64,000 nucleotides of DNA. Source: Mycobacterium lehmannii. Lineage in GTDB: Bacteria > Actinomycetota > Actinomycetes > Mycobacteriales > Mycobacteriaceae. The stretch lies in assembly GCF_002245535.1 (NCBI RefSeq), contig NZ_NKCN01000005.1:62001-126000 (forward strand), given 5' to 3'. The translations under genes and the position numbers were made by a program. A model generated the notes under the pieces. The model was not told where the DNA came from and searched no databases. It saw nothing but the letters and a program-made list of their open reading frames with translations. Shown here piece by piece: positions 1 through 15,073 of this stretch; the stretch's first letter is position 1, and the number at the start of each line of letters is the position of its first letter.

Positions 1-579
1 CTGACCCGGCCGACGTTCGCGCTGCGCTCGATGGAGGTGCTCGACGACGTCATCCTGTCCTTGCGCAAGATGCACCAACCGGTCATCGCGGCCGTCAACG
101 GCGCCGCGATCGGCGGGGGCTTGTGCCTGGCGCTGGCCTGCGACATCCGCGTGGCGGCCGACGGCGCCTACTTCCGCGCGGCCGGGATCAACAACGGCCT
201 GACCGCCAGCGAGCTTGGGCTGTCCTATCTACTTCCGCGCGCCATCGGTACGTCGCGGGCGTTCGAGCTGATGCTGACCGGACGTGACGTCGACGCCGCG
301 GAGGCCGAACGCATCGGCCTGGTGTCGCGCGCGGTGCCCGGCGAGGACCTGCTCGAGGTTTGCTACCAGATGGGGGAGCGCATCGCGGCGTTCTCCCGGC
401 CCGGAATCGAGTTGACCAAGCGCACACTTTGGAGTGGACTGGACGCCGGTAGCCTGGAAGGGCATATGCAAGCCGAGGGTCTCGGACAACTGTTCGTCCG
501 TTTGCTCACCGCCAACTTCGAAGAAGCGGTGGCGGCGCGCGCCGAAAAGCGGGCCCCCGCATTCACCGACGACAAGTAA
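1..579 (+). CDS. echA12: Enoyl-CoA hydratase/isomerase (crotonase family), 5'-truncated by window edge
   Basis: The reading frame is open from base 1 and codes upstream of the first ATG (31), so the start lies outside the window; about 192 codons are visible. The crotonase core is clear: the oxyanion-hole segment AAVNGAAIGGG, the ACDIRVAA strand, and a TASELGLSYLLPR segment where the family carries its catalytic acid, then a C-terminal trimerisation helix region. The family hydrates 2-enoyl-CoA in beta-oxidation-type pathways; the actual substrate here is unknown. Its stop codon TAA overlaps the AAGGA ribosome-binding site of the downstream ABC-F gene, so the two are probably co-transcribed. 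The symbol rests on synteny with M. tuberculosis Rv1472 (echA12 followed by an ABC-F ATPase). Confidence 0.85.
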   Translation: MTRPTFALRSMEVLDDVILSLRKMHQPVIAAVNGAAIGGGLCLALACDIRVAADGAYFRAAGINNGLTASELGLSYLLPRAIGTSRAFELMLTGRDVDAAEAERIGLVSRAVPGEDLLEVCYQMGERIAAFSRPGIELTKRTLWSGLDAGSLEGHMQAEGLGQLFVRLLTANFEEAVAARAEKRAPAFTDDK

Positions 580-591
580 GGACGGCACAGC

Positions 592-2220
<1,629 letters not shown>

Positions 2221-2241
2221 ACAGCTCTGGCCATTACGCGA

Positions 2242-2265
2242 AGCGTTTGGTCATTTTCAAACGCT
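2242..2265. repeat. Perfect inverted repeat between ABC-F gene and HTH gene
   Basis: The arms AGCGTTTG (2242-2249) and CAAACGCT (2258-2265) are perfect complements around an 8-nt loop. It starts 22 nt after the ABC-F stop. No U-tract follows, so it is either a mycobacterial-type terminator hairpin lacking a tail or an operator for the following HTH gene. Confidence 0.55.
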
Positions 2266-2323
2266 GTGTGTAACCGCTTCCTACGCTGGGTATCCGTCGG
2301 GGCATCGAAGCGGGGAGGTGCTG

Positions 2324-2515
2324 ATGAAAAAGCTGGACAAGTCGAGAGACCAGTTGCTGAACGAGCTACGGAGTGCTTACGAGGGTGGGGCAAGTATCCG
2401 TACTCTGGTCGCGTCCACGGGACGCTCGTATGGTTCGATCCACAGCATGCTGCGTGAGTCGGGTACGACGATGCGCAGCCGTGGGGGTCCGAACCACCGC
2501 AGCAGGCGCCGCTAG
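2324..2515 (+). CDS. Small helix-turn-helix protein (Rv1473A-like)
   Basis: 63 aa, the same length as Rv1473A. ATG 2324 is chosen over in-frame GTG 2318 because GGGGAGG (2312-2318) sits 5 nt upstream of it. Residues about 10-45 (LNELRSAYEGGASIRTLVAS, then TGRSYGSIHSML) look like a resolvase/Hin-type HTH: a helix, an 'SIRTLA' turn and a recognition helix. The tail is very basic (SRGGPNHRSRRR). Probably a small DNA-binding regulator; target unknown. Its stop codon TAG (2513-2515) interleaves with the acnR stop on the opposite strand. Confidence 0.8.
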   Translation: MKKLDKSRDQLLNELRSAYEGGASIRTLVASTGRSYGSIHSMLRESGTTMRSRGGPNHRSRRR

Positions 2516-3105
2516 TCGGCCTGCCGCACGGTCTCTTGGTCGCGTCGCTGCCGCAGTGACGCCTCGACCAGGTCCAGTACGGCACTGAGCTTTTCGGGAT
2601 CGTCCCCAGACGCCAAACGTGCGACCAGGCCGTCGAGGACGAGATCGAGATAGGTCTGCAGCACGGCGCTGGGAACGTCGTCGCGCAGCCGGCCTGCCTG
2701 CTTCTGCATGCGCAGCCGCTGGGTCGTGGCCACCGACAGTTCGGCGGACCGTTCTGCCCAACCGCGGTGGAACTCCGGATCGTTGCGCAGCTTTCGCGCG
2801 ATCTCGAGCCTGGTGGCCAGCCAGTCAAACTGATCGGGCGCGGCCAGCATGTCGCGCATGACCTGGACCAGTCCCTCGCGCGCAGCGACATCGGCCATGC
2901 GCTCGGCGTCCTCGCGGGCCAGTTCGAAGAACAGCGTGTCCTTGTCCCGGAAGTGGTGGAAGATGGCGCCGCGCGACAGCCCGATCGTCTGCTCGAGCCG
3001 TCGCACGGTCGCCTTGTCGTAGCCATACTCCGCGAAACACCGGCGGGCGCCGTCGAGAATCTGCCGACGACGCGCCGCCAGGTGGTCGTCGGTGACCCGG
3101 GGCAA
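2512..3105 (-). CDS. acnR: TetR-family repressor of aconitase (AcnR / Rv1474c)
   Basis: 197 aa. Start is TTG 3105, preceded by GGAAGGG at a 9-nt spacing; no ATG or GTG lies in the right place. The N-terminal TetR HTH is evident (ARRCFAEYGYDKATVRRLEQ followed by IGLSRGAIFHHFRDKDTLF), then an all-helical ligand/dimer domain. It lies 19 nt downstream of acn on the same strand, the arrangement described for acn-acnR in Corynebacterium glutamicum, where AcnR represses acn. A box matching the reported corynebacterial consensus lies in the acn promoter (see 6028-6043). Ligand not evident; citrate/iron control has been discussed for relatives. Confidence 0.9.
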   Translation of the reverse strand: MPRVTDDHLAARRRQILDGARRCFAEYGYDKATVRRLEQTIGLSRGAIFHHFRDKDTLFFELAREDAERMADVAAREGLVQVMRDMLAAPDQFDWLATRLEIARKLRNDPEFHRGWAERSAELSVATTQRLRMQKQAGRLRDDVPSAVLQTYLDLVLDGLVARLASGDDPEKLSAVLDLVEASLRQRRDQETVRQAD

Positions 3106-3124
3106 CGCGGTTATCCCTTCCGCG

Positions 3125-5968
<2,844 letters not shown>

Positions 5969-6027
5969 ATCAACTCCCGGCTAGTTCTCGCAGCCGACGG
6001 GCTGTGACGGCCGCGTTACAACCCTAA

Positions 6028-6043
6028 CAGTACGCTTGTCCTG
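6028..6043 (-). promoter_or_regulatory. Predicted AcnR operator in the acn promoter
   Basis: Read on the acn strand the site is CAGGAC-aagc-GTACTG, which fits the C. glutamicum AcnR box CAGNACnnncGTACTG at every specified position. A TAGGGT hexamer (6026-6021 on the minus strand), a candidate -10, immediately follows it. It would give a leader of roughly 45 nt before the acn GTG. The location is right for repressor blocking of RNA polymerase. The consensus is from literature memory; binding here is inferred. Confidence 0.7.
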
Positions 6044-6115
6044 CAAGACGGTCAGGGTCGGTTCTCAGTCTCGTACCCACAGCGCGTGCTGTCACTCTGC
6101 TGAGTACCCATCACG

Positions 6116-6121
6116 TACGGT
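6116..6121 (+). promoter_or_regulatory. -10 element for a leaderless transcript (gene at 6128)
   Basis: TACGGT ends 6 nt before GTG 6128 and no Shine-Dalgarno is present, so transcription should start at the start codon. Confidence 0.6.
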
Positions 6122-6127
6122 TCTTCT

Positions 6128-6691
6128 GTGTTCGGACCGCATGTGATTCCGTTTCTGCCGGCCTACATCCCGCCCGACGTCTGCGGGCCCGTGGGCATGG
6201 ACCCCGCGACCACGCCGGTCGACACGTGCTTGAACCTGGTCATCGAGGACGTCCGTGACGACGGGGTGAGCGCGTCGCCCACACCCGAGAACGAGGGCCT
6301 GCCCGAGGTGATCACCGAGGCCCAGCAGAAGGGCGTCGACCTGAAGATCGTCGTCGTGGACCAGAACCCGCCGATCGACACGCCGCTGCGCGATATCGCG
6401 ACCGAGGTGGGCGAGGCGTTTCCGGGGTCGACGGTGCTGGTGCTCAGCCCGACGGATTCGGGCACCTTCAGTACGACGTTCGACCGCATGACGCTTGAGG
6501 CGGGTCAGGACGTGGCCGAAGGGCGCGGTCCGGTGCAGGGTTCGAAGAATTTCCTCAGTGAGCTGACGGCAACACACTTTCCGTGGACTGCATTGACGAT
6601 TGTGGTGGTTCTGGGAGTGGTTGCCGCCGTTATCGGTACGCGACTTTTGCAGGTTCGCGCCAGGCGTCTCGCGTCGCATAGAAACGCCTGA
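6128..6691 (+). CDS. Conserved mycobacterial membrane protein (Rv1476-like)
   Basis: 187 aa. The start GTG 6128 is supported by TACGGT at a leaderless-promoter distance. The N-terminal ~145 residues are a soluble alpha/beta domain (LKIVVVDQNPPIDTPLRDIAT, a GSTVLVLSP strand) of the type annotated in Rv1476 homologues, lacking an obvious catalytic motif. A single C-terminal transmembrane helix (TALTIVVVLGVVAAVIGTRL) is followed by a short basic tail, so it should be tail-anchored. It lies between acn (divergent) and ripA, as in M. tuberculosis. The proximity to ripAB suggests an envelope role, but no function can be read from the sequence. Confidence 0.82.
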   Translation: MFGPHVIPFLPAYIPPDVCGPVGMDPATTPVDTCLNLVIEDVRDDGVSASPTPENEGLPEVITEAQQKGVDLKIVVVDQNPPIDTPLRDIATEVGEAFPGSTVLVLSPTDSGTFSTTFDRMTLEAGQDVAEGRGPVQGSKNFLSELTATHFPWTALTIVVVLGVVAAVIGTRLLQVRARRLASHRNA

Positions 6692-6772
6692 ATCCCCACT
6701 GCGCCAACGGTTTTGGAGTGACTGCAGAACGCCCCGGTATTCGCGAAGTCACGACCCGATAACACTTCTTTC

Positions 6773-6790
6773 AATTACAAACTTGTAATT
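6773..6790. promoter_or_regulatory. AT-rich perfect palindrome upstream of ripA
   Basis: AATTACAA (6773-6780), a 2-nt spacer, then TTGTAATT (6783-6790): perfect 8-bp arms in a strongly AT-rich patch of an otherwise ~68% GC region. It lies about 150 nt upstream of the ripA start in the 245-nt gap 6692-6936. Operator-like geometry; the binding protein is unknown. No other clear signal was found in this gap. Confidence 0.5.
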
Positions 6791-6936
6791 CGCGACTTAA
6801 GTTTCTTTGGCGTCAGATGTGACGTACGGTGCAATCGGTAACTGTGTTGTAGATGTGCATCCTGTGACAAATGAGCACAGTCACCGTGACGAATGTGTCC
6901 GCACGTTCGCCTGAAGCCATAGGAGAACTGAGTCGG

Positions 6937-8340
6937 ATGAGACGCACACCTGGCGCATCCGCTACGCGGCCGTGTGGACGGTTCTGCGCGGCCCTGATCG
7001 TGGCAGCCATGTTGTCCACCACCCCCGGCCTGGCCCTCGCGCAACCCGACAGCCCCGACAGCCTTGCCGCGCTGGTCGCCGCCGTCGCCGATGCCGATCA
7101 GAAGCTGCAGGATCTCGGCGCCGAGATTCAGCAGCAGCAGGAAAGCGTCAACAAGGCGATCCTCGACGTGCAGACCGCCCGGGACAACGCCGACGCCGCG
7201 CAGCGTGAGGTCGACGCGAGCCGGCAGCGCGTCGAGCACGCCAACATCGCGATCGAGCAGGCGCAGAAGCGGTTCAATTCCTTCGCCGCCGCGACGTACG
7301 TCAACGGCCCCTCGGATTCGTACCTGACCGCGGGCGATCCCGCCGAGGTCATCAAGACGGCCGCGGCGGGCCAGACGCTGGCGATCAGCTCGCAGCAGGT
7401 GATCGCCGATCTACAGCGGGCCCGCACCGAGCAGGTCAACCGCGAGTCCGCGGCGCGGCTGGCCAAGCAGAACGCGGACAAGGCGGTCGCCGACGCCGAA
7501 GCCAGCCAGCAGTCCGCGGTTTCGGCCCTGACCAACGCGCAGGAGACGTTCAAGTCCCAGCAGGCCCAGCTCGACAAGCTGGCCGCCGAGCGCAAGGCCG
7601 CGCAGACCAAGCTCGCCGAGGCGCGTACCCAGGCCGCTCCGGCGCAACCGGCGGCCGCCGCGACGCCGAAAAGCCCCGACTGGGACCGCGCCCCGGAGGG
7701 TGTCGACCCCGGCACCGGTAACTGGGCCACGCCCTGGGACCCGACGTTGCCAGCGATCCCCAGCGCCTTCGTCAGCGGCGATCCGATCGCGATCATCAAC
7801 GCGGTTCTCGGCATCGCGTCGACCTCGGCGCAGGTGACCCAGGACCTCGGTCGCAAGTTCCTGCAGTCGCTGGGAATCCTTCCGCAACCGGCCGCCGCGC
7901 CGGCCTTCAACAACGGCGCGATCCCGCGCGTCTACGGCAGGCAGGCGACCGAGTTCGTGATCAAGCGCGCCATGTCGCAGATGGGCGTGCCGTACTCGTG
8001 GGGCGGCGGCAACGCTGCCGGACCGAGCCGCGGCATCGACTCCGGCGCCGGCACAGTCGGTTTCGACTGCTCGGGCCTGATGCTCTACGCGTTCGCAGGC
8101 GTCGGCATCAAGCTCGACCACTATTCGGGTTCCCAGTACAACGCCGGGCGCAAGGTCCCGACGTCGCAGATGCGCCGTGGCGACATGTTGTTCTGGGGCC
8201 CCAACGCCAGCCAGCACGTGGCGCTGTACCTCGGCGACGGACAAATGATCGAAGCGCCCTATACGGGTTCGGTGGTGAAGATCTCGCCCGTGCGTACCAG
8301 CGGCATGACCCCGTACGCGACGCGTCTCATCGAATGGTGA
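6937..8340 (+). CDS. ripA: Peptidoglycan endopeptidase RipA (NlpC/P60)
   Basis: 467 aa (M. tuberculosis RipA 472). ATG 6937 is chosen because AGGAGA lies 10 nt upstream and it directly begins a signal peptide (MRRTPG..., hydrophobic core CAALIVAAML, Ala-Gln cleavage region ALA-Q). Residues ~45-230 form a long Gln/Ala-rich coiled coil, the autoinhibitory/localisation region. The C-terminal NlpC/P60 domain has Cys378 (FDCSG), His427 (SQHVALYL) and Glu439, with the same spacing as the Cys383/His432/Glu444 triad of M. tuberculosis RipA. It cleaves D-Glu/mesoDAP bonds at the septum during daughter-cell separation. Paired with ripB 31 nt downstream. Confidence 0.96.
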   Translation: MRRTPGASATRPCGRFCAALIVAAMLSTTPGLALAQPDSPDSLAALVAAVADADQKLQDLGAEIQQQQESVNKAILDVQTARDNADAAQREVDASRQRVEHANIAIEQAQKRFNSFAAATYVNGPSDSYLTAGDPAEVIKTAAAGQTLAISSQQVIADLQRARTEQVNRESAARLAKQNADKAVADAEASQQSAVSALTNAQETFKSQQAQLDKLAAERKAAQTKLAEARTQAAPAQPAAAATPKSPDWDRAPEGVDPGTGNWATPWDPTLPAIPSAFVSGDPIAIINAVLGIASTSAQVTQDLGRKFLQSLGILPQPAAAPAFNNGAIPRVYGRQATEFVIKRAMSQMGVPYSWGGGNAAGPSRGIDSGAGTVGFDCSGLMLYAFAGVGIKLDHYSGSQYNAGRKVPTSQMRRGDMLFWGPNASQHVALYLGDGQMIEAPYTGSVVKISPVRTSGMTPYATRLIEW

Positions 8341-8371
8341 GCGGTCAGAAGCGAAAGACGTTAGGAAGACT

Positions 8372-9079
8372 TTGCGTTTCAAGCTGATTCGGTTCTTGGG
8401 CGGTTGTGCGCTGCTGGTGGCGACCGTCGCGCTCACCGTCGGGCTGGCGACGCCGGCGACGTCCGCACCCGAGGACGGCCAGTGGGATCCGACGCTGCCC
8501 AAACTGATCAGCGCCGGCGCCCCTGGCGATCCTCTCGCGATCGCCAACGCCTCGCTCGCGGCGACCGCCCAGGCCACCGAAGTCACGATGAGCCTGGGCC
8601 GCAAGTTCCTGTCCACCCTGGGCCTCGCGCCACCGGAGGCCGCGGCGGCCAGCGTCGCGCCGGGCCGGGTGCGCGGACCGCAGGCGATCGAGTACGTCAT
8701 CCGTCGCGGCGCCTCGCAGATGGGCGTGCCGTACTCATGGGGCGGCGGCAAGCCGAACGGCCCGAGCCGGGGCATCGACTCGGGGGCCAACACCGTCGGG
8801 TTTGACTGCTCGGGTTTCACCCAGTTCTCGTTCGCCGGGGTCGGGGTGTTGATCCCGAAGTACTCCGGCGACCAGTACGACACCGGCCGCAAGGTGCCGA
8901 CGTCGCAGGCCAAGCGCGGCGACCTGCTGTTCTGGGGTCCCGGCGGCAGCCAGCACGTCGCCATCTACCTGGGCGGCGGACAGATGCTCGAGTCCTCGGG
9001 CAGCGCGGGCAAGGTGACGGTGGGCCCGGTGCGTCACTCCGGACTTCAGCCGTATGTGGCGCGCATCATCGAATCCTGA
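8372..9079 (+). CDS. ripB: Peptidoglycan endopeptidase RipB (NlpC/P60, short form)
   Basis: 235 aa (M. tuberculosis RipB 241). Start TTG 8372 has AGGA (8363-8366) 5 nt upstream. A signal peptide (LLVATVALTVGLATPATSA) leads a short linker resembling the pre-catalytic part of RipA (DPTLPKLISAG... repeats the DPTLPAIPSAF motif), then the NlpC/P60 domain with Cys146, His195 and Glu207. It lacks the coiled-coil domain of RipA, so it is a constitutively accessible hydrolase of the same DL-endopeptidase class. The ripA-ripB similarity over the last ~180 residues indicates an old duplication. Confidence 0.95.
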   Translation: MRFKLIRFLGGCALLVATVALTVGLATPATSAPEDGQWDPTLPKLISAGAPGDPLAIANASLAATAQATEVTMSLGRKFLSTLGLAPPEAAAASVAPGRVRGPQAIEYVIRRGASQMGVPYSWGGGKPNGPSRGIDSGANTVGFDCSGFTQFSFAGVGVLIPKYSGDQYDTGRKVPTSQAKRGDLLFWGPGGSQHVAIYLGGGQMLESSGSAGKVTVGPVRHSGLQPYVARIIES

Positions 9080-9214
9080 GCGGAGCCTGAGCCGAAGCTG
9101 AACGTTTCGGGCGGCGTCGACGGATTCTGCCGTGCCTGGAATAGTTGACGTCGAGCGTGCGGCCGCGACCGGCCTGCGCCGCTTTGACCAGCGAGTTATG
9201 TGGAAGGAACGTTG

Positions 9215-10359
<1,145 letters not shown>

Positions 10360-10363
<4 letters not shown>

Positions 10364-11307
10364 CCAGCTCCCGACGCTCCGTCGATCTGCCGTCGCTGAA
10401 GCGCGGCGAGATCCGTGACCCCGCGCTGAGCGCGGCGCTGCGCAAGCTCGAGTTGACGGTGCGGCGCAAGCTCGACGGCGTGCTGCACGGCGACCACCTC
10501 GGCCTGCTGCCCGGCCCGGGTTCGGAACCGGGGGAGTCACGGCTCTACCAGCCCGGCGACGACGTGCGCCGGATGGACTGGTCGGTCACGGCGCGCACCA
10601 CGCATCCGCACGTGCGGCAGATGATCGCCGACCGCGAACTCGAGACCTGGCTCGTGATCGACATGTCGGCCAGCCTCGACTTCGGCACAACCGGTTGCGA
10701 GAAGCGCGATCTCGCGGTGGCCGCCGCGGCGGCGATCACATTCCTCAACAGCGGGGGCGGCAACCGGATCGGCGCGATCATCGCCAACGGCGACACCGTG
10801 CGGCGGGTGCCCGCGCTGTCGGGCCGGATGCACGAGCAGGAGATGCTGCGCGCGATCGCGACGATGCCCAAGGCGCCTGCCGGCGTCCGCGGGGATCTGG
10901 CCGCCGCGATCGACGCGCTGCGCAGGCCCGAGCGGCGCCGCGGCATGGCGGTGATCATCAGCGACTTCCTCGGCCCGATCAACTGGATGCGCCCGCTGCG
11001 GGCGATCGCGGGGCGCCACGAGGTGCTCGGAATCGAAGTGCTCGACCCGCGCGACGTCGAACTGCCCGCGGTCGGCGAGGTGGTGCTGCAGGACGCCGAG
11101 ACCGGAGTGACCCGTGAGTTCACCATCGACGAGCAGTTGCGCGACGACTTCGAGCGGGCGGCCGCGGCACACCGCGCGGAGGTGGCCAGGACGTTGCGGC
11201 GATGTGATGCGCCGCTGCTGACGCTGCGCACCGATCGCGACTGGATCGCCGACGTCGTCCGGTTCGTCGCCAACCGCAGGCGTGGCGCGCTGGCGGGCCA
11301 CGCCTGA
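10360..11307 (+). CDS. DUF58 domain protein (MoxR partner, Rv1480-like)
   Basis: 315 aa. The GTG start at 10360 overlaps the moxR1 stop in a GTGA junction, giving translational coupling; upstream codons in the same frame belong to moxR1. The DUF58 signature YQPGDDVRRMDWSVTARTTHPHVRQ (two adjacent parts) is present at about residues 58-82. A VWA-like fold follows with WLVIDMSASLDFG (a DxSxS-type metal-site start) and the VIISDFLG strand. Soluble, probably cytoplasmic. DUF58 proteins accompany MoxR ATPases and membrane VWA proteins in many bacteria; a client-delivery role is inferred. Confidence 0.9.
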
Positions 11308-11328
11308 TATCGAGATGATTAGGCGCAC

Positions 11329-12336
11329 ATGACATTGCCGTTGCTCGGACCCATGACGCTGTCGGGTTTCGAAAACGCCTGGTTCTTCCTGTTTCTGCTC
11401 GCGGTGCTCGGAATCGTCGGGCTCTACATGGCCGTCCAGCTGGCCCGGCATCGGCGGATGCTGCGGTTCGCCAACATGGAGTTGTTGGAAAGCGTTGCAC
11501 CCAAACGACCTTCGCGCTGGCGGCATCTTCCCGCGATCCTGCTCGTCATCGGTCTGGTGTTTCTGACGGTCGCGATGGCCGCGCCCACGCACGACGTCCG
11601 CATTCCGCGCAACCGCGCGGTGGTGATGCTCGTGATGGACGTCTCGCAGTCCATGCGCGCCACCGACGTCGCCCCCAACCGGATGGCCGCCGCCCAGGAG
11701 GCGTCCAAACAGTTCGCCGACGAACTCACCCCGGGAATCAACCTGGGCTTGATCTCCTACGCCGGCACGGCGACGGTGCTGGTGTCGCCGACCACGGGAC
11801 GGGAGGCCACCAAGGCCGCAATCGACAAACTGGAGTTTGCAGACCGCACGGCGACCGGTGAGGGCATCTTCACGGCTCTGCAGGCGATCGCCACCGTGGG
11901 GGCGGTGATCGGCGGCGGCGACGAACCCCCGCCTGCGCGCATCGTGTTGTTCTCCGACGGCAAGGAGACGGTGCCGTCTAACCCGGACAACCCCAAGGGC
12001 GCCTACACCGCGGCCCGCACCGCAAAGGACCAGGGGGTGCCGATCTCGACGATCTCGTTCGGCACGCCGTACGGCTACGTCGAGATCAACGACCAGCGCC
12101 AACCCGTACCGGTCGACGACGAGATGCTCAAGAAGATCGCCGATCTGTCCGGCGGCGAGGCGTTCACCGCGTCGAGCCTTCAACAGCTGCGAGAGGTCTA
12201 CGCCAACCTGCAGCAGCAGATCGGCTACGAGACGATCCGCGGCGATGCGAGCGTGGGGTGGCTGCGGCTGGGAACGCTGGCCCTGGCGATGGCGACGCTT
12301 GCGGCCCTTTTCATCAACCGTCGTCTGCCGAATTGA
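11329..12336 (+). CDS. Membrane-anchored VWA protein, copy 1 (Rv1481-like)
   Basis: 335 aa, the length of Rv1481. Hydrophobic helices at about 16-38 and 67-84 precede a periplasmic or cytoplasmic VWA domain beginning [16 protein letters not shown], with an intact MIDAS DxSxS (Asp104, Ser106, Ser108), a conserved TGEG threonine loop and FSDGKET. A third helix lies at the C-terminus ([19 protein letters not shown]). It belongs to the MoxR/BatA-like group in which the VWA domain serves as adaptor for the MoxR ATPase. It is 21 nt downstream of the DUF58 gene with only a weak Shine-Dalgarno (TTAGG). Confidence 0.9.
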   Translation: MTLPLLGPMTLSGFENAWFFLFLLAVLGIVGLYMAVQLARHRRMLRFANMELLESVAPKRPSRWRHLPAILLVIGLVFLTVAMAAPTHDVRIPRNRAVVMLVMDVSQSMRATDVAPNRMAAAQEASKQFADELTPGINLGLISYAGTATVLVSPTTGREATKAAIDKLEFADRTATGEGIFTALQAIATVGAVIGGGDEPPPARIVLFSDGKETVPSNPDNPKGAYTAARTAKDQGVPISTISFGTPYGYVEINDQRQPVPVDDEMLKKIADLSGGEAFTASSLQQLREVYANLQQQIGYETIRGDASVGWLRLGTLALAMATLAALFINRRLPN

Positions 12337-12359
12337 TTTGCAAGGGATGACGATCTGAG

Positions 12360-13370
12360 ATGACAGTTCCACTGCTGGGACCGCTATCGCTCACGGGATT
12401 TCAGCACATCTGGTGGTTCCTCCTGTTCGTGGGGGTTCTGGTGGCACTGGCCGGGTTGTACGCCGCGGCCCAGATCGCCCGGCGACGGCGGTTGCAGCGC
12501 TTCGCCAACACCGAGCTGCTCGACAGCGTGGCGCCAAAGCGGCCCAGCCCGATGCGTCACGTTCCCGCGGCGCTGCTGGCGATTTCGCTGCTGTTGTGCA
12601 CCATCGCGCTGGCCGGGCCCACCCATGATCAACGCCTTCCCCGCAACCGCGCGGTGGTGGTGCTGGCCATCGACGTCTCCCAGTCGATGCGCGCCACCGA
12701 CGTCGACCCGAGCCGCCTGGCCGCGGCCCAGGAGGCCTCGAAGAAGTTCGTCGACGAGCTCACGCCGGGCATCAACCTCGGCGTCATCGCCTATGCCGGG
12801 ACCGCCAACGTCCTGGTCTCGCCGACCACCAACCGCGACGCGAGCCGGCGCGCGATCGAGAATCTTCAGGTGGCCGACAAGACCGCGACCGGCGAGGCCA
12901 TCTTCACCGCACTGTCGTCGATCTCCACCGTCGGCGCCGTCATCGGTGGCGGCGATACGCCACCGCCCGCGCACATCGTGCTGTTCTCCGACGGCAAGGA
13001 GACGGTGCCGAACAACCCCGACAACCCCAAGGGTGCGTTCACCGCGGCACGGGCCGCCAAGGATCAGGGCGTGCCGATCTCGACGATCTCGTTCGGCACG
13101 CCGAACGGGTCGGTCGAGGTGAACAACGAGCGGGTCCCGGTGCCCGTCGACGACGAGGGCATGGAGAAGATCGCAGAGCTCGCCGGCGGCGAGGCCTACA
13201 CCGCGTCCAACCTCGACGAACTCAACAAGGTCTACGACACCCTGCAGGACCAGATCGGGTACGAGACCGTGCGCGGTGAGGCGACCACCGGCTGGCTCCG
13301 GCTCGGCGCCCTGTTCGCGGCCGTGGCGGCGGTGGCCAGCCTGCTGATCAACCGACGGCTACCGCTGTGA
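12360..13370 (+). CDS. Membrane-anchored VWA protein, copy 2 (tandem paralogue)
   Basis: 336 aa, co-linear with the preceding gene from end to end and by eye about two-thirds identical. It has the same MTxPLLGP start, RFANx[11 protein letters not shown], an intact MIDAS DVSQS (Asp105), [20 protein letters not shown]-like C-terminal segment and final INRRLP. Differences cluster in the first transmembrane helix and the region just after the MIDAS. Both copies look functional. M. tuberculosis has a single VWA gene (Rv1481) followed by the unrelated Rv1482c, so this is a local duplication, or retention lost elsewhere. The start ATG 12360 has only a distant AAGGGA; it may depend on coupling with the upstream gene. 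Confidence 0.9.
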   Translation: MTVPLLGPLSLTGFQHIWWFLLFVGVLVALAGLYAAAQIARRRRLQRFANTELLDSVAPKRPSPMRHVPAALLAISLLLCTIALAGPTHDQRLPRNRAVVVLAIDVSQSMRATDVDPSRLAAAQEASKKFVDELTPGINLGVIAYAGTANVLVSPTTNRDASRRAIENLQVADKTATGEAIFTALSSISTVGAVIGGGDTPPPAHIVLFSDGKETVPNNPDNPKGAFTAARAAKDQGVPISTISFGTPNGSVEVNNERVPVPVDDEGMEKIAELAGGEAYTASNLDELNKVYDTLQDQIGYETVRGEATTGWLRLGALFAAVAAVASLLINRRLPL

Positions 13371-13400
13371 GCGCGGCACTTCACTAAGGCGATTTCTTAA

Positions 13401-14210
<810 letters not shown>

Positions 14211-14239
14211 ATCTTTTCGCAAGAGAGAGGGACTTTCAC

Positions 14240-15049
14240 ATGACCGGTTTGCTCGACGGCAAGCGCATCCTCGTCACGGGGATCATCACCGACTCGTCGA
14301 TCGCGTTCCACATCGCCAAGGTCGCCCAGGAGTCGGGTGCGGAGTTGGTGTTGACCGGGTTCGACCGGCTGAAGCTGATCCAGCGGATCGCCGACCGGCT
14401 GCCCAATCCGGCGCCGCTGTTGGAGCTCGACGTGCAGAACGAGAAGCACCTCGACACGCTGTCCGAGCGCATCACCGAGGTGATCGGCGAAGGCAACAAG
14501 ATCGACGGCGTGGTGCACTCGATCGGGTTCATGCCGCAGTCCGGCATGGGCATCAACCCGTTCTTCGACGCGCCCTACGAGGACGTCTCCAAAGGCATTC
14601 ACATCTCGGCCTTTTCGTATGCCTCGTTGGCGAAGGCGACGCTGCCGATCATGAACCGCGGCGGCAGCATCGTCGGCATGGACTTCGATCCGACCCGCGC
14701 GATGCCCGCCTACAACTGGATGACCGTGGCCAAGAGTGCGCTCGAGTCGGTGAACCGCTTCGTCGCCCGCGAGGCCGGGCCGTACGGTGTGCGTTCCAAC
14801 CTCGTCGCGGCGGGCCCGATCCGCACGCTCGCGATGAGCGCGATCGTCGGCGGCGCACTGGGCGCCGAGGCCGGTGAGCAGATGCGGTTGCTCGAGGAGG
14901 GCTGGGATCAGCGCGCGCCGGTCGGCTGGGACATGAAGGACCCGACCCCGGTGGCCAAGACGGTGTGCGCACTGCTGTCGGACTGGCTGCCTGCCACCAC
15001 CGGCACCGTGATCTACGCCGACGGCGGCGCAAGTACGCAGTTGCTGTGA
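14240..15049 (+). CDS. inhA: NADH-dependent enoyl-ACP reductase InhA (FAS-II)
   Basis: 269 aa, identical in length and residue numbering to M. tuberculosis InhA: Ser94 ([10 protein letters not shown]), Tyr158 and Lys165 ([11 protein letters not shown]) and the Gly-rich GIITDSS nucleotide loop are in register. It reduces 2-trans-enoyl-AcpM of long chain during meromycolate synthesis. It follows fabG1 by 29 nt with a GAGAGGGA ribosome-binding site. The C-terminus ends in DGGASTQLL. Sequence is that of a normal active enzyme; Ser94 is the common residue. Confidence 0.97.
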   Translation: MTGLLDGKRILVTGIITDSSIAFHIAKVAQESGAELVLTGFDRLKLIQRIADRLPNPAPLLELDVQNEKHLDTLSERITEVIGEGNKIDGVVHSIGFMPQSGMGINPFFDAPYEDVSKGIHISAFSYASLAKATLPIMNRGGSIVGMDFDPTRAMPAYNWMTVAKSALESVNRFVAREAGPYGVRSNLVAAGPIRTLAMSAIVGGALGAEAGEQMRLLEEGWDQRAPVGWDMKDPTPVAKTVCALLSDWLPATTGTVIYADGGASTQLL

Positions 15050-15073
15050 CGGACCGCAGGTAAATGGACATCG

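Noticed and set aside
6692..6936. Possible MtrA direct-repeat sites (GTCAC/GATAAC-like) upstream of ripA
   Set aside because: Only loose matches with inconsistent spacing; I do not trust my recall of the consensus enough to annotate a site.
10537..12372. 611-codon minus-strand open frame opposite the DUF58 and VWA genes
   Set aside because: Antisense shadow spanning two co-directional real genes; His/Arg-rich low complexity.
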